From Yersinia mollaretii ATCC 43969 (GTDB taxonomy: Bacteria > Pseudomonadota > Gammaproteobacteria > Enterobacterales > Enterobacteriaceae): a stretch of 64,000 nucleotides of DNA. The notes beneath the pieces were generated by a model. The model saw nothing but the letters and a program-made list of their open reading frames with translations. It did no database searches and was not told the DNA's origin. The stretch's first letter is position 1; each line of letters opens with the position of its first letter. A program made the position numbers and the translations under genes. Location: contig NZ_CP054043.1 of the NCBI RefSeq assembly GCF_013282725.1, positions 2,790,001-2,854,000 of the forward strand. The letters run 5' to 3'. This document shows, piece by piece, positions 28,965 through 39,773 of this stretch.

Positions 28965-30712
28965 GGCTGCTGCTCCTTATCATTCTGCTGGTCATAGCGC
29001 TGAACCAACCCGATAAATGCCTCTTCCATTGAGGGGTTAAGAATGTCATCGGTGGCCACTTGCTGCTTTAGCTCATCCGGTGTGCCCGCCGCAATAATTT
29101 TGCCACGGTAAACTAGCCCGATACGATCGCAATACTCCGCTTCATCCATAAAGTGGGTGGTGACCATGACGGTCACCCCTTTATCAACCATGCCATTGAT
29201 ATGCAACCAAAACTCACGGCGAGTCAGCGGATCGACGCCTGAGGTTGGCTCATCAAGGAACAAGATATCCGGCTCATGCATCAATGCGCAGGCCAGCGCT
29301 AGCCGCTGCTTAAATCCGAGCGGCAGCGAGTCCGGCGTCTGCTTCAGAATCGGCGTAAAATTAAAGGCTGACGTCATATCGGCTATTTTATCGCGCTGTG
29401 TTTTGCCTCGTAGGCCATAAACGCCAGAGAAAAATTTTAAGTTCTGTTCCACCGTAAGATTGCCGTACAGCGAGAATTTTTGCGCCATATAGCCCAAATG
29501 TTGCCGCGCCTTACCTGAGCTGGTTTTCAGATCCATTCCCAACACCAAGGCATTACCAGAACTTGGCACCAGCAGGCCGCACATCATTTTAAAGGTGGTT
29601 GATTTACCGGCCCCATTTGGCCCGAGCAAGCCAAAAATCTCACCGCGCTTCACCTTAAAATTCACATGGTCAGTCGCGGCGAAATCACCAAATTTTTTGG
29701 TTAACTCTTGGGCTTCAATCACCGTCTCATCATGGCTGCCCTCCACTTTGGGCATAATTTTCGCCAGTGCTGATTCGCTGGCTGGGCCACCGCCCAACAA
29801 GTCGATAAAGGCATCTTCAAAGCGGGGTTCAGCCTCCAGTAGTTCGGCGTTGGGCTGATTGAGCAGCGGCAGTAGTTGGCGGTGATCGACCTCCGGCTTG
29901 AGGATCAGCCGCACATATCTCCCCTGAATCACCCCGTCACTGACCTGCGGTAAGGTGAGGGCATGTTGCAGCAGTTTGCGGTGAGTTCCGGTTTGGGCGG
30001 CCACCAGAATTGTCCGGCCACTCATGCGCTGTGTGAGGTGCTGCGGCGCGCCGCTATAGAGCAATTGACCCTCATTCAGCAGCAAGACTTCGCGGCATTG
30101 CTCAGCTTCATCCAAATAGGAGGTGCTCCATAAGATGAGCATACCGTCGCTCGCCAACTCATGCACCATTCGCCATAACTCACGGCGTGAGATGGGATCG
30201 ACCCCGACCCCCGGCTCATCAAGCAGTAACACTTTAGGCTGACCGACCAGCGTACAGGCCAAGCCCAGTTTCTGTTTCATGCCGCCGGACAGTTTGCCCG
30301 CTAAGCGTTCAGTAAAACGGGTCAAATCAGTAAAGGTCAGCAGGCGTTCAAATGTCTGGCGGCGCAGTTCGCCGGTCACCCCACGCAGATCGGCATACAG
30401 CGTCAGGTTCTCCATCACCGTCAGATCTTCATATAAGCCAAATTTCTGCGGCATATAGCCGAGAATGGAGTGTAACTGGCGATCGTTTTCTAGCGGGTCA
30501 AGACCCACGACCGTCATTTTACCTTGGCTGGGTTTGAGCAAGCCGGCCAACATGCGCAGCAGGGTGGTTTTACCGGCCCCGTCCGGCCCGACTAAACCGG
30601 TGACTGCGCCACTGCGGATCTCGGTGGTCAGGCTGGCGACGGCGGGGTGATCCAGTCCGGGGAAGCGCTTCTCAACGCCCTCCAGAGTAATCAGGTGCTG
30701 GACTCCATTCAT
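28961..30712 (-). CDS. ybhF: Double ABC ATPase YbhF
   Basis: Two ATPase domains fused in one 583 aa cytosolic protein. The first has [21 protein letters not shown] and [12 protein letters not shown]; the second has [21 protein letters not shown] and [12 protein letters not shown]. The second signature is unusual (LPLGFKQ for LSGG.KQ), as is common in this family, hinting at asymmetric ATP sites. It drives the YbhSR permease pair. Confidence 0.94.
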   Translation of the reverse strand: MNGVQHLITLEGVEKRFPGLDHPAVASLTTEIRSGAVTGLVGPDGAGKTTLLRMLAGLLKPSQGKMTVVGLDPLENDRQLHSILGYMPQKFGLYEDLTVMENLTLYADLRGVTGELRRQTFERLLTFTDLTRFTERLAGKLSGGMKQKLGLACTLVGQPKVLLLDEPGVGVDPISRRELWRMVHELASDGMLILWSTSYLDEAEQCREVLLLNEGQLLYSGAPQHLTQRMSGRTILVAAQTGTHRKLLQHALTLPQVSDGVIQGRYVRLILKPEVDHRQLLPLLNQPNAELLEAEPRFEDAFIDLLGGGPASESALAKIMPKVEGSHDETVIEAQELTKKFGDFAATDHVNFKVKRGEIFGLLGPNGAGKSTTFKMMCGLLVPSSGNALVLGMDLKTSSGKARQHLGYMAQKFSLYGNLTVEQNLKFFSGVYGLRGKTQRDKIADMTSAFNFTPILKQTPDSLPLGFKQRLALACALMHEPDILFLDEPTSGVDPLTRREFWLHINGMVDKGVTVMVTTHFMDEAEYCDRIGLVYRGKIIAAGTPDELKQQVATDDILNPSMEEAFIGLVQRYDQQNDKEQQP

Positions 30713-30725
30713 AGCTTATGCCGCC

Positions 30726-31712
30726 TTAAGGTTGTGCAAAACGGACAGTGACCGGCATACCTTGGCGTAGCGACTCATCAGCGTCTGTGATGATAATCCG
30801 CAAGCGATAAACCAGGTCGGTGCGCAGCTCCGGCGTTTCGACACTTTTCGGGGTAAATTCGGCGGTCGGCGACACAAAACCTATCTTGCCGTGATAAGGC
30901 TTATCCGGGCGGCCATCGGTGAATACTTCCACCTGTGTGCCGGGAATGGCTTTATCTAAGTTGCACTCACTGACATAGGCCCGCACCCAGACAGGATCGG
31001 TCAGTGAGAGGGTAAAGACGGTATTACTGGCGGATAAAATCGTCCCCGGTTCAACCGCGCGGGTCAACACGGTGCCTGCCGATGGGGAGAGCAGGGTGGT
31101 GTCTTGCAGATTGAGCTGAGCTTGGGCCAGTTCAGCTTCGGCCTGAGCCAGATTGGCCTCGGCCTGTGCAATCTCTTGCGGGCGGTTGCCACTTAAATAT
31201 TGAGCGAGCTTATCTTTCGACGCTTGCAGATTGGCCTGCGCCTGATTTCGCGCGGTGCGGGCATTTTCCAGTTCGTTGGCGGAGGTGGCTTTGCTGGCCC
31301 ACAAACCCTGTTGCCGTTTCAGGAAGCTATCGGCGTAACTGAATGCGGCTTCGCGTTGGGAAACCTCAGATTTTACCTGTGCTATCTCTTCATCGCGGTA
31401 GCCCGCTTTCAGTAACGCCAGTTGTGCCTGCGCACTTTGCACATTGGCTTGTGCCTGTTTGAGCGCATTGAGATAGGGGCCATCATCCAGTTTACCCAAC
31501 TGTTGCCCCGGCTGGATATCATCCCCCTCATCCACCGCCAGTGATGCCAGACGGCCACCGACGCGAAAGCCCAGATTCACCGTGCGGATATCCACATTGC
31601 CATATAACGTCAATGCTGAGTCGTGCTGCTGACGATAATAACTCCATCCGTAACCCATCGCCGCCAGCAGGGCGACAATCACCACGGCCACTATAATCTT
31701 CTTGCGATTCAT
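30726..31712 (-). CDS. ybhG: HlyD-type membrane fusion protein YbhG
   Basis: Periplasmic adaptor (328 aa) linking the YbhFSR exporter to an outer-membrane channel. An N-terminal anchor ([20 protein letters not shown]) is followed by a lipoyl half-motif, a long Ala/Gln-rich coiled coil (about residues 75-190, with [20 protein letters not shown]) and a second lipoyl/beta-barrel region ([19 protein letters not shown]). SD AGGGAG precedes the ATG. Confidence 0.93.
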   Translation of the reverse strand: MNRKKIIVAVVIVALLAAMGYGWSYYRQQHDSALTLYGNVDIRTVNLGFRVGGRLASLAVDEGDDIQPGQQLGKLDDGPYLNALKQAQANVQSAQAQLALLKAGYRDEEIAQVKSEVSQREAAFSYADSFLKRQQGLWASKATSANELENARTARNQAQANLQASKDKLAQYLSGNRPQEIAQAEANLAQAEAELAQAQLNLQDTTLLSPSAGTVLTRAVEPGTILSASNTVFTLSLTDPVWVRAYVSECNLDKAIPGTQVEVFTDGRPDKPYHGKIGFVSPTAEFTPKSVETPELRTDLVYRLRIIITDADESLRQGMPVTVRFAQP

Positions 31713-31740
31713 AATGCTCCCTATCTGTTACTGATTTTTA

Positions 31741-32451
31741 TCACCATGATGCCTTGGCCCGCAGCCCGTAAAGAAGCAGGTCAATATGTTCGATAAGTAC
31801 CTGATTTATCATTTCAATCTCAGGCTGACCAATGTCCAACCAACCCGCTTGTCGGCGAATCGTCTCGCGGCCCATACGAAAAGCCAAAACCTCACCTATC
31901 AATGCATGGGTATGAAGAATAGTTTTAGTCGCACTCGCGTCAGCACCTATGAATGCGGCCAGTAACAGGTTCAGTTTTTGGTGCAATGGCGCAATAGCCT
32001 GAGCATGAATAAGGGGGTAGGCGTCACTGGGCGAGAGTTGTTCGCGCGCCATGATTTTGCTCATATTTAAGGTTTCTGGCTGTGTCATTAAATGACTGAA
32101 CTCCAGTAACCCACGGCGAATAAAGTGTAACTGCTGCTCGGCCGTTTGCTCCTGAACAGGTCGCTGAAGGAATTGGTCAATCTCCTGCGCCAGCGGCGAA
32201 AAGGCGTGCTGGATAAAATCAGCAATTTGCTGCGCCACCGCCAGATACAACCCCTCTTTGGAGCTGAAATAGTAGGTGATGGCGGCAATATTCTGGCCTG
32301 CCCGCTGCGCAATATCTCGGGTCGTCGCGCCTTTCAGGCCCAATTCACCGAATAATTCGGTGGCTGCTTGAATCAATTGTTGACGTGCCTGCTCACCACG
32401 GGGGGTCACGGGTAAGGATGGCGTTAAGGCATGAGGTGTGGAATGGGACAT
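31741..32451 (-). CDS. cecR: TetR-family regulator CecR (YbiH)
   Basis: A 236 aa repressor with the N-terminal TetR helix-turn-helix (ATTRDIAQRAGQNIAAITYY) and a C-terminal DUF1956 ligand domain. It heads the operon that continues into ybhGFSR. E. coli CecR controls the ybhG operon and divergent rhlE. I place the start at ATG 32451; the TTG at 32466 is less likely because AGGGAG lies between them. Confidence 0.92.
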   Translation of the reverse strand: MSHSTPHALTPSLPVTPRGEQARQQLIQAATELFGELGLKGATTRDIAQRAGQNIAAITYYFSSKEGLYLAVAQQIADFIQHAFSPLAQEIDQFLQRPVQEQTAEQQLHFIRRGLLEFSHLMTQPETLNMSKIMAREQLSPSDAYPLIHAQAIAPLHQKLNLLLAAFIGADASATKTILHTHALIGEVLAFRMGRETIRRQAGWLDIGQPEIEMINQVLIEHIDLLLYGLRAKASW

Positions 32452-32499
32452 AGGCTCCCTACTCAATCAACCGATTTTATCTCAATTTCATTTGCGCCA

Positions 32500-32540
32500 A
32501 TGATAATTTATGGTCAAACAATAAATCAATCATATGATTA
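32500..32540. promoter_or_regulatory. Candidate CecR operator region
   Basis: This AT-rich dyad shows TGATAATTTAT and ATAAATCAATCA facing each other, and a perfect 12 bp palindrome AATCATATGATT at 32528-32539. It lies 50-90 bp before cecR, where autoregulation and rhlE control would be expected. The exact CecR consensus is not known to me, so this is inference. Confidence 0.4.
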
Positions 32541-32701
32541 ACTTTAGGCGCACCCTGTGAGTCTGTAAAGTTATCGTCCGTGAAAGCCCTATTTTTGTGA
32601 AATAAGTGAGATTAATAGCCGGTAACAAGTCAGTTTTTCAGATGTGTGTCGCAATAAAAAACTGAATAATCGTGTAAATATCCCTTTTATTGCGAAACAT
32701 C

Positions 32702-32845
32702 TGTTATAATCAGCCGCAATGGTGCACTGCAGTTTGTGCCAATCCTCGTGGTAATGCCTCAATTCATGCCTCGTCTGATAATCTCCCCTTGAAACTGCAC
32801 CTGACGATATCGCCAGGATTGGGGAGATCTGGAGCTTCTCGTAAT
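32702..32845 (+). promoter_or_regulatory. rhlE promoter and structured leader
   Basis: TGTTATAAT at 32702-32710 is an extended -10 (TGnTATAAT); a good -35 is not seen. Transcription would start near 32717, leaving about 130 nt of leader. The leader can fold: GGTGCACTGCAGTTT pairs with AAACTGCACC, and AATCTCCCC with GGGGAGAT, which is adjacent to the SD GGAG at 32831. Folding could regulate translation of this RNA helicase. Confidence 0.5.
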
Positions 32846-34201
32846 ATGTCATTTGATTCTCTCGGCCTAAACGCCGACATCCTGCGTGCTGTTGAAGAGC
32901 AGGGCTACCTCGTGCCGACGCCAATACAGCGTCAGGCGATCCCTGTGGTACTGGAAGGCCGTGATTTAATGGCTAGCGCACAAACCGGTACCGGTAAAAC
33001 AGCGGGCTTCACCTTGCCGCTGTTACAACTGCTTAACCAGAACCAAGAACCAATTAAGGGTCGTCGCCCGGTGCGCGCGTTGATTTTAACGCCAACCCGT
33101 GAACTGGCTGCGCAGATTGACGAAAACGTACAGAGTTACAGCAAATACCTGAAGCTGCGTTCGCTGGTGGTATTTGGTGGCGTTAGCATTAACCCACAGA
33201 TGATGAAATTGCGTGGTGGCGTCGATATTTTAGTCGCCACCCCAGGCCGCTTACTGGATCTGGAACATCAGAACGCGGTTGACCTCTCCAAAATTGAGAT
33301 TTTGGTGTTGGACGAAGCTGACCGTATGCTGGATATGGGCTTTATTCACGATATCCGCCGTGTATTGGCTAAATTACCCGCTAAACGCCAGAACCTGCTG
33401 TTCTCTGCCACTTTCTCTGATGAGATTAAAGGGTTAGCCAGCAAGTTGCTGCACAATCCGGTTTCAGTTGAAGTCGCTCGCCGTAATACGGCGTCTGAGC
33501 AAATCACCCAAAGCGTTCATTTTGTAGATAAAAACCGCAAACGCGAGTTGTTATCTCAGATGATTGGCGAAGGTAACTGGCAGCAAGTGTTAGTGTTTAA
33601 CCGCACTAAACATGGCGCGAACCATTTGGCTGAGCAGCTGAATAAAGACGGCATCACTGCCGCCGCGATTCACGGTAATAAGAGCCAAGGCGCACGTACT
33701 CGCGCACTGGCTGATTTTAAAGATGGCAAAATCCGTGTGCTGGTCGCGACTGATATTGCTGCACGTGGTCTGGATATCGATCAGTTACCCCATGTGGTTA
33801 ACTATGAGTTGCCGAACGTACCAGAAGATTACGTGCATCGTATTGGTCGTACTGGCCGTGCAGAGCGCACTGGTGAAGCGATTTCACTGGTTTGCGTTGA
33901 TGAGCACAAACTGCTGCGTGATATCGAACGTTTACTGAAACGTGAAATTCCACGTATTGCGCTGGAAGGCTATGAGCCGGATCCAAGCATTAAAGCTGAT
34001 CCGATTCAAAATGGCCGTCAGGGCCGTGGCGCGCAACGTCCAGGAATGGGTCGTGGCAGCAGCGCAGGTCGTCCACAAAATGGCGGTGGTGCAGCAGGTC
34101 GCGGTGACAGCCGTAACAGCCGTCCTCGTAGCCAAGCGGATGGTCAACGCCGTCCAGCAGGCCCGTCCTCTCGTGGGCGTAGCCGTAATCCGGGCGAATA
34201 A
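32846..34201 (+). CDS. rhlE: DEAD-box RNA helicase RhlE
   Basis: A 451 aa ATP-dependent RNA helicase active in ribosome maturation and RNA decay. ATG 32846 gives [16 protein letters not shown] as in E. coli. Motifs: [10 protein letters not shown] (Q), AQTGTGKT (I), PTREL (Ia), VLDEADRML (II), SATF (III), [11 protein letters not shown] (V) and HRIGRTGR (VI). The C-terminal 90 residues are Arg/Gly/Gln-rich, typical of RhlE RNA-binding tails. It is followed by a strong terminator. Confidence 0.97.
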   Translation: MSFDSLGLNADILRAVEEQGYLVPTPIQRQAIPVVLEGRDLMASAQTGTGKTAGFTLPLLQLLNQNQEPIKGRRPVRALILTPTRELAAQIDENVQSYSKYLKLRSLVVFGGVSINPQMMKLRGGVDILVATPGRLLDLEHQNAVDLSKIEILVLDEADRMLDMGFIHDIRRVLAKLPAKRQNLLFSATFSDEIKGLASKLLHNPVSVEVARRNTASEQITQSVHFVDKNRKRELLSQMIGEGNWQQVLVFNRTKHGANHLAEQLNKDGITAAAIHGNKSQGARTRALADFKDGKIRVLVATDIAARGLDIDQLPHVVNYELPNVPEDYVHRIGRTGRAERTGEAISLVCVDEHKLLRDIERLLKREIPRIALEGYEPDPSIKADPIQNGRQGRGAQRPGMGRGSSAGRPQNGGGAAGRGDSRNSRPRSQADGQRRPAGPSSRGRSRNPGE

Positions 34202-34223
34202 GCTGTAAATGCTGTTTGCTGAT

Positions 34224-34252
34224 AAAACCGCTTCATGGAGGCGGTTTTTTTT
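34224..34252 (+). terminator. Intrinsic terminator after rhlE
   Basis: The stem AAACCGC/GCGGTTT, with the loop TTCATGGAG (partly paired), is followed by an uninterrupted T-run. Confidence 0.9.
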
Positions 34253-34403
34253 CATCTCAATGGCAGCGACGAGAGGGGAACCCCTTGTTTTACGCCTCGC
34301 TTCCCCCGTATTATTGCCGATCTTTTTTACGGTTATACTGAGTGGAATTTACAGTCGGGGCCGATAAGTATCATGGTGCGGATAAGGGTTCAGGATAATT
34401 AGC

Positions 34404-35336
34404 ATGCGGGTAATACTGGCACCGATGGAAGGTGTATTAGACTCACTGGTGCGCCAATTACTCAGTGAAGTGAATGATTATGACCTTTGTATCACCGAGT
34501 TCTTGCGGGTGGTCGATCAGCTCTTGCCAGCGAAATCCTTCTATCGCCTGTGTCCTGAGTTGCATAATCAAAGCCGCACTCAGTCGGGGACACTCGTTCG
34601 TCTCCAATTGTTGGGTCAGTACCCGGAGTGGCTGGCGGAAAACGCGGCTCGTGCAGTGGAACTGGGATCATATGGTGTTGACCTCAATTGTGGTTGCCCT
34701 TCAAAACTGGTTAACGGTAGTGGCGGAGGGGCCACGTTGCTGAAAGATCCTGAGCTGATTTATCAGGGGGCAAAAGCGATGCGTGAAGCCGTGCCTGAGC
34801 ATTTACCGGTCACAGTCAAAATCCGTTTAGGTTGGGATTCTGGTGATCGTCAGTTTGAGATTGCCGACGCGGTGCAGCAAGCCGGTGCGACCGAGCTGGC
34901 AGTACATGGGCGCACCAAAGAAGATGGCTATCAGGCTGAACGGATCAACTGGCAGGCGATTGGCGAAATCCGTCAGCGCCTCACTATTCCGGTGATCGCC
35001 AACGGTGAAATCTGGGATTACCAGAGTGCGCAAGAGTGCATGAAGGTCACGGGCTGTGATGCGGTGATGCTTGGGCGCGGTGCGTTGAATATCCCTAATC
35101 TGAGCCGAGTCGTGAAGTATAACGAGCCGCGTATGCCGTGGCCGGAAGTGGTAAAACTGCTGCAAAAATATGTGCAGTTGGAAAAGCAAGGCGATACCGG
35201 ACTGTATCATGTGGCCCGCATCAAACAGTGGTTAGGTTATCTGCGTAAAGAATATACTGAAGCGACGGATTTATTCAGTGAAATCCGCGCATTAAAAACC
35301 TCAAAAGATATTGCTCTGACTATTCAACGTATTTGA
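34404..35336 (+). CDS. dusC: tRNA-dihydrouridine(16) synthase DusC
   Basis: FMN enzyme reducing U16 of tRNA. 310 aa TIM-barrel, beginning [20 protein letters not shown]. The catalytic Cys is in [17 protein letters not shown]. Conserved [28 protein letters not shown] and [12 protein letters not shown] follow. It is monocistronic between rhlE and an unknown exported protein; in E. coli it lies in the pbpG-dld neighbourhood, which follows here too. Confidence 0.96.
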   Translation: MRVILAPMEGVLDSLVRQLLSEVNDYDLCITEFLRVVDQLLPAKSFYRLCPELHNQSRTQSGTLVRLQLLGQYPEWLAENAARAVELGSYGVDLNCGCPSKLVNGSGGGATLLKDPELIYQGAKAMREAVPEHLPVTVKIRLGWDSGDRQFEIADAVQQAGATELAVHGRTKEDGYQAERINWQAIGEIRQRLTIPVIANGEIWDYQSAQECMKVTGCDAVMLGRGALNIPNLSRVVKYNEPRMPWPEVVKLLQKYVQLEKQGDTGLYHVARIKQWLGYLRKEYTEATDLFSEIRALKTSKDIALTIQRI

Positions 35337-35474
35337 TTTTCAGGTATTTATTAAATTAAAATTTCTAAAATAGAATAATTAATTTTCTCAGTATGGGCAG
35401 ATAGATAAATAAAAACATGTGCTGTCGCAAACGAGTCAAGGATGGGGGGTTGCAACAGCCGTGATTTATGACTC

Positions 35475-36107
35475 CTAATAACCTTTATGCTGCATTTTTT
35501 TAAGTATCTTTCCGAAGCTAACCGTTTTACTCCCCACCTTTTTCATTCCATCCTCTGGAAGGTAGCTGAACTTAACATACATCACTTTACCTTCCGCTTT
35601 CTCTTTATGGCTTAACTGCTTAATAACCTCATACATCTCTTTTATATCAGTAGGCATACCTGCTGCATCGGTTAAAATAGTCCCTACCGGAACAAACTTT
35701 AACGCCTGATCGACCGTTTTACTTAATAGGTCCTGTAGTGGGAATAAACCGCTAAAGCGTTTACGCGGTACATAATTTGTGATGCCTATATAGATATCAG
35801 GCAGATCATTAATATGATTTTCGATGCCACGAGTCTCATTTTTAATCAAAAACTCTGAGATCTCTATGGGAGTTCCTATGAGCACTAACGGCTTGATACC
35901 ACTCCCTTTCTCCGAGAAGAGATAGTCGCTGTGGGAACTTTTGGCTGCTTTTTGTAATTCACCTCGATCGACAATAAGGCTGCAATATTTTCCTTCTTTG
36001 ACTATCGGGGCTGGTTCGTGCCAAAGTGTAATTTCACTGGCAGAGGCAGAGCCAACTTCCATTGCATGGCTCATAAGTAACATTAATGTAATTGTGGGAG
36101 TTTTCAT
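35475..36107 (-). CDS. Hypothetical exported protein
   Basis: I do not recognise this 210 aa protein. The first 23 residues look like a signal peptide (TITLMLLM core, likely cleavage after SASA), so the product is probably periplasmic. The mature part is soluble and Lys/Glu-rich, with no obvious catalytic motif and one Cys (GKYCSLIV). A helical stretch PTDIKEMYEVIKQL precedes a basic C terminus. SD AAGGA, 8 bases upstream, supports expression. Flanking DNA is AT-rich and lacks E. coli equivalents, suggesting an accessory gene. Confidence 0.7.
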   Translation of the reverse strand: MKTPTITLMLLMSHAMEVGSASASEITLWHEPAPIVKEGKYCSLIVDRGELQKAAKSSHSDYLFSEKGSGIKPLVLIGTPIEISEFLIKNETRGIENHINDLPDIYIGITNYVPRKRFSGLFPLQDLLSKTVDQALKFVPVGTILTDAAGMPTDIKEMYEVIKQLSHKEKAEGKVMYVKFSYLPEDGMKKVGSKTVSFGKILKKMQHKGY

Positions 36108-36378
36108 CAGTAAGTTCCTTCTTAATAAGAGTTACATTATAAAGGTAAATAACGATGGTATAATAATATAATACCTACATTTATAGGGGGATACACTGAG
36201 TGAACAGGGTCGTACAGTTAAGTATAATACACGGCTAATGACTGAGACTGAAAGCGCTAAAATGGAAATAAACATTTTAAATGCTAATCATTTAATTTTT
36301 AATTGATATTTGGTTGTAAATTTCGGGGCTGTAATAGCGATTGGATAAAATGGGGTAATAGGAGTGGTTATGTGAATA
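36108..36378. other. AT-rich spacer upstream of the exported protein gene
   Basis: About 270 bp of AT-rich DNA. It must contain the promoter of the minus-strand gene ending at 35475, but I see no clear boxes, repeats or genes. Confidence 0.5.
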
Positions 36379-36401
36379 GAAAGACGCCTTATGCGCCTTT
36401 C
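36379..36401 (-). terminator. Hairpin downstream of the 58 aa membrane protein gene
   Basis: GAAAGACGC/GCGCCTTTC pair with one mismatch around the loop CTTAT. Read on the minus strand the hairpin lies 21 bp after the stop codon of the small gene and leads into TATTC. Confidence 0.6.
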
Positions 36402-36422
36402 GTTGTCAATCATAACGCGCGG

Positions 36423-36599
36423 CTATTTCTTCTTACGGCCAATAAACTTAGCGACTCCTAATAGGAATATCGCACCAACAAGAATCAGTAATCCATCAAC
36501 CCAGAATGTCAGTGATGCTAGATTTTCATCATGAATATCAGCTAAACCTGCCGCTATCAAAAATACACCGAAGATAATACCAAAAATTGTTGTTCCCAT
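36423..36599 (-). CDS. Small two-helix membrane protein (58 aa)
   Basis: A short frame beginning MGTTIFGIIFGVFLIAAG, with two hydrophobic helices (about residues 3-20 and 29-51) joined by the acidic loop LADIHDENLASLTF and ending in a basic tail (KFIGRKKK). The layout of two spans plus a positively charged cytoplasmic end is typical of real small membrane proteins. AGG lies 7 bases before the ATG, and a hairpin follows the stop. Function unknown. Confidence 0.65.
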   Translation of the reverse strand: MGTTIFGIIFGVFLIAAGLADIHDENLASLTFWVDGLLILVGAIFLLGVAKFIGRKKK

Positions 36600-36974
36600 A
36601 ATAATACCTATAAATCCACTTTATTGAAAACATGCTAATAATTATAAGATAATAATTAATGTGATAGGATTTTTTTTACTACTATTTAGGCCTTGTTTAG
36701 GTTTTTGTGGCTAATGTCTAAACTCATTGAACTCCCCAATCCCGCTATATACGAGAGTGTCTAGATTTTTTTATAAACAACCGCTATCTTAAAAATACGG
36801 CTTACAGCCACCGCATTCCTTGTTTTCACTAGGAAGTGTTTACCTTTGGGCAGTGATTAGTCAGCTTTAATCTTTGTAACAATCATTTGAAGAATGTGTG
36901 ATGCATAGGGCATTACTGTAATTTATAATGCGCTGGACCAAGCACAACCACTCCCAAATAACCTATTTAAGCTG
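36600..36974. other. Spacer upstream of pbpG
   Basis: About 375 bp of mostly AT-rich DNA between the divergent 58 aa gene and pbpG. TATAAT occurs at 36926-36931, 44 bp before the pbpG start, and may be its -10 box; no good -35 is visible. Nothing else is recognised. Confidence 0.45.
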
Positions 36975-37916
36975 ATGAACATGCATGTAAAAATCCGTTC
37001 TGCACTATTAAGTATTTTGCTTTTATCTACTGGTATCAGTGCTGTTCCTTTAGCCGCAGCCAGTGGTGGAACGACTGAGATTAAAGGGAAAGCACCTTTG
37101 GAACTGGCGTCTGGGAGTGCAATGGTGGTTGATTTACAAACAAATAAAGCCATTTACGCCAATAATGCGGATGAAGTCGTGCCGATCGCATCAATCACCA
37201 AGCTGATGACCGCAATGGTGGTATTGGATGCCAAATTGCCGCTTGATGAAATTATCTCAGTCGATATTCATCAAACTAAAGAGATGAAAGGGGTATTTTC
37301 GCGAGTCCGTGTAAACAGTGAAATTAGCCGAAAAGATATGCTACTGCTGGCATTGATGTCGTCAGAAAACCGGGCTGCGGCCAGCCTGGCTCATCACTAC
37401 CCTGGCGGCTATAACGCTTTTATTAAAGCGATGAATGCGAAAGCTAAATCTTTGGGAATGACGAAAACGCGTTATGTCGAGCCAACCGGCTTGTCGATTA
37501 ATAATGTCTCTACTGCCCGCGACCTGACAAAATTATTGATAGCGACCAAACAGTATCCCCTGATTGGGCAGTTGAGCACCACGACAGAGAAAATGGCGAC
37601 TTTCCGTGAGCCTAATTACACACTGCCTTTCCGTAATACTAACCATTTGGTTTATAATGATAAATGGAATATTCAGCTGACAAAAACGGGTTTTACTAAT
37701 CAAGCTGGGCACTGTTTGGCTATGCGTACTGTGATTGGTAATCGCCCCGTCGCACTGGTCGTGTTAGATGCCTTTGGTAAATATACCCATTTTGCTGATG
37801 CAAACCGCCTGCGTAGCTGGATGGAAACCGGCAAAGCGGCACCGATTCCGGGTGCTGCGAAAAGTTACCGCCAACAAAAAGATACGCAAGCACGGCTAGC
37901 TCAGGTCTCAGAATAA
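36975..37916 (+). CDS. pbpG: D-alanyl-D-alanine endopeptidase PbpG (PBP7)
   Basis: Periplasmic low-molecular-weight penicillin-binding protein cleaving DD-crosslinks in peptidoglycan. 313 aa with a signal peptide ending near residue 29 (VPLAAA). The active-site motifs are SITK (SxxK), SEN in [18 protein letters not shown], and KTG in [13 protein letters not shown]. It is followed by convergent dld, as in E. coli. The ribosome binding site is weak, so ATG 36981 is an alternative start. Confidence 0.95.
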   Translation: MNMHVKIRSALLSILLLSTGISAVPLAAASGGTTEIKGKAPLELASGSAMVVDLQTNKAIYANNADEVVPIASITKLMTAMVVLDAKLPLDEIISVDIHQTKEMKGVFSRVRVNSEISRKDMLLLALMSSENRAAASLAHHYPGGYNAFIKAMNAKAKSLGMTKTRYVEPTGLSINNVSTARDLTKLLIATKQYPLIGQLSTTTEKMATFREPNYTLPFRNTNHLVYNDKWNIQLTKTGFTNQAGHCLAMRTVIGNRPVALVVLDAFGKYTHFADANRLRSWMETGKAAPIPGAAKSYRQQKDTQARLAQVSE

Positions 37917-37936
37917 GTATCACAAAGTCATTGAGT

Positions 37937-37970
37937 GGCAGAATTTGCAGTGAGGGCTGTAAATTCTGCC
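37937..37970. terminator. Perfect inverted repeat between pbpG and dld
   Basis: GGCAGAATTT and AAATTCTGCC form a perfect 10 bp stem, extendable inward by GCAG/CTGT. It lies 20 bp after pbpG. No long T-run follows, so it is a probable, not certain, terminator for the convergent pair. Confidence 0.6.
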
Positions 37971-38060
37971 TATAGCTTTAGTCTGAGTGAAGACAATATA
38001 GGGCTAACATTCGGACAACAGCTTATTCGACACGATAAGCAAGTATCACTTTCAATACTG

Positions 38061-39773
38061 TTATTTTTCTTGCCAGTATTTTAATTTGGACGTTTTACCT
38101 ATCCCCGGATTAAAACTATTAGTTGGATCTATCTGCTGATAAAACGTCTTCAATGCGTTTTTTGCTATATAAAGATGCCCGACATTATGTTCCGCTGGGT
38201 ATTCCGCCCCTTTGTCACTCAACAACTCCAGCATTTTTTGCTTCAATGCTTGGGTATCGACGCCTTTTTTCACAATATAATCTTGATGGAATACATGGCA
38301 GAGGAAATGGCCATAATAGAGCTTGGCGACCAGACATTGATCTATTTCGGGTGGAAGTGTCTCAAACCACTGATCTTCATTGCGTCGTAAGGCAATATCC
38401 AGCGCGAGAATGTCTTCCACTTTGTCGGCGTGGATGGCGTGATAGCGCACCGCTGCACCTGCCGCCGCAAAGCGGTGTAAAAATGCTTTTTTGCCCTCAT
38501 CTGCGGTGCAAGTGATAAAGTTACCTTCCGCTGTAGCAAAAAAGTCCTTCAAAAATTGCTGTGCTTCAGGGATACCTCCACCTGACATTTTAAGCATCAA
38601 ATGATGTTCATACTTATGACGATACATTTTGAGGCGCTTAGGGAGATGATTAGGCAGTACTTGACTGAAACCTTGCATTATCCGATCAGTTAAGTGATCA
38701 ATGAGAAAAGGAACTTTGCTCAGGCGGGCATCAATTTTTCCTTTTAAAGTAAAGAAGTGGGGGATGTTATTGGTCCCCATGCTATTGATCATGACAAAAG
38801 TATCTTTGCCGTAAACTTCGGCAATATCAAAAATGTCGCGGTGCATATATTCACCCGCTACGGGCAAATGCTTGAAGTCACGTAAAATAGCGCGACGTAA
38901 TTCAGTCAATACTTGGGTTTGATTGGTGCCGATATAAAAAACTTGCTGCTGTTTTTCACTCGGAAAAGTATCCAGCCGTACTGCAAATACGGCTAATTTA
39001 CCGGCGCACCCGGAAGCTTCAAATAATCGTCTGGGATCAGCATTAAAGCGGGAAGGTGTCGGCGCATCAATATCTCTCACGCGAGTGGCATATTCTTGGT
39101 CTGAGGTTTGCTGTGTCCCTTGCTTAATATCACTGGCTCGATATTTACCTCGTTCCAGGCGTTGCAGGATTTCTTCTGGCGTATTGCCTAAATTTATTCC
39201 TAAGTGATTAATTAATTTTAATTCGCCTTGTGCATCAATTTGCGCATACAGTGCCATTTCAGTGTATGCCGGTCCTCGTTGAACCAAAGATCCACCCGAG
39301 TTATTACAAATACCGCCAACCACGGAAGCACCAATACAAGATGAACCAATCACTGAATGCGGTTCACGGTCATAAGGTTTCAGCAGCTTCTCCAACTGAT
39401 TTAGCGTGCTACCAGGGAAACCAATGACTTGCTTGCCATCATTCAATAACTGAATTTGATTGAGGCGCAAAGTATTTAGTATGACTATCGGTCTGTCGTA
39501 ATCATCGCCACTAGGAGTGGACCCTTCGGTCAACCCGGTATTCGCTGCCTGCATAATAACAATGATATCGGCTGCCACACAGACTTGCAGTAACTGCCAC
39601 TGTTGCCATAACGTTGAAGGAAATACGACGGCGAGGGCCGCTCCTACCCCGGAGCGGAAACCCTTACGATATCGCTCGGTTTGCCGCTCGCTGGTGAGCA
39701 AGTAGCGTGCACCCACAATCTGCTGTAACTGATCCAGCAAGGTCTGCGTTTTCTCATCATTGGCGTGATTCAT
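38061..39773 (-). CDS. dld: Quinone-dependent D-lactate dehydrogenase Dld
   Basis: Peripheral membrane flavoenzyme oxidising D-lactate to pyruvate and feeding quinones. It has an N-terminal FAD-binding domain (MQAANTGLTEGSTPSG, then HSVIGSSCIGASVVGG) and the C-terminal membrane-binding D-lactate dehydrogenase domain (FLHRFAAAGAAVRYHAIHAD). The internal ATG at 39773 has AGGAA upstream and gives 570 aa, close to E. coli (571); an upstream ATG at 39797 would add eight residues. It is convergent with pbpG. Confidence 0.96.
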   Translation of the reverse strand: MNHANDEKTQTLLDQLQQIVGARYLLTSERQTERYRKGFRSGVGAALAVVFPSTLWQQWQLLQVCVAADIIVIMQAANTGLTEGSTPSGDDYDRPIVILNTLRLNQIQLLNDGKQVIGFPGSTLNQLEKLLKPYDREPHSVIGSSCIGASVVGGICNNSGGSLVQRGPAYTEMALYAQIDAQGELKLINHLGINLGNTPEEILQRLERGKYRASDIKQGTQQTSDQEYATRVRDIDAPTPSRFNADPRRLFEASGCAGKLAVFAVRLDTFPSEKQQQVFYIGTNQTQVLTELRRAILRDFKHLPVAGEYMHRDIFDIAEVYGKDTFVMINSMGTNNIPHFFTLKGKIDARLSKVPFLIDHLTDRIMQGFSQVLPNHLPKRLKMYRHKYEHHLMLKMSGGGIPEAQQFLKDFFATAEGNFITCTADEGKKAFLHRFAAAGAAVRYHAIHADKVEDILALDIALRRNEDQWFETLPPEIDQCLVAKLYYGHFLCHVFHQDYIVKKGVDTQALKQKMLELLSDKGAEYPAEHNVGHLYIAKNALKTFYQQIDPTNSFNPGIGKTSKLKYWQEK

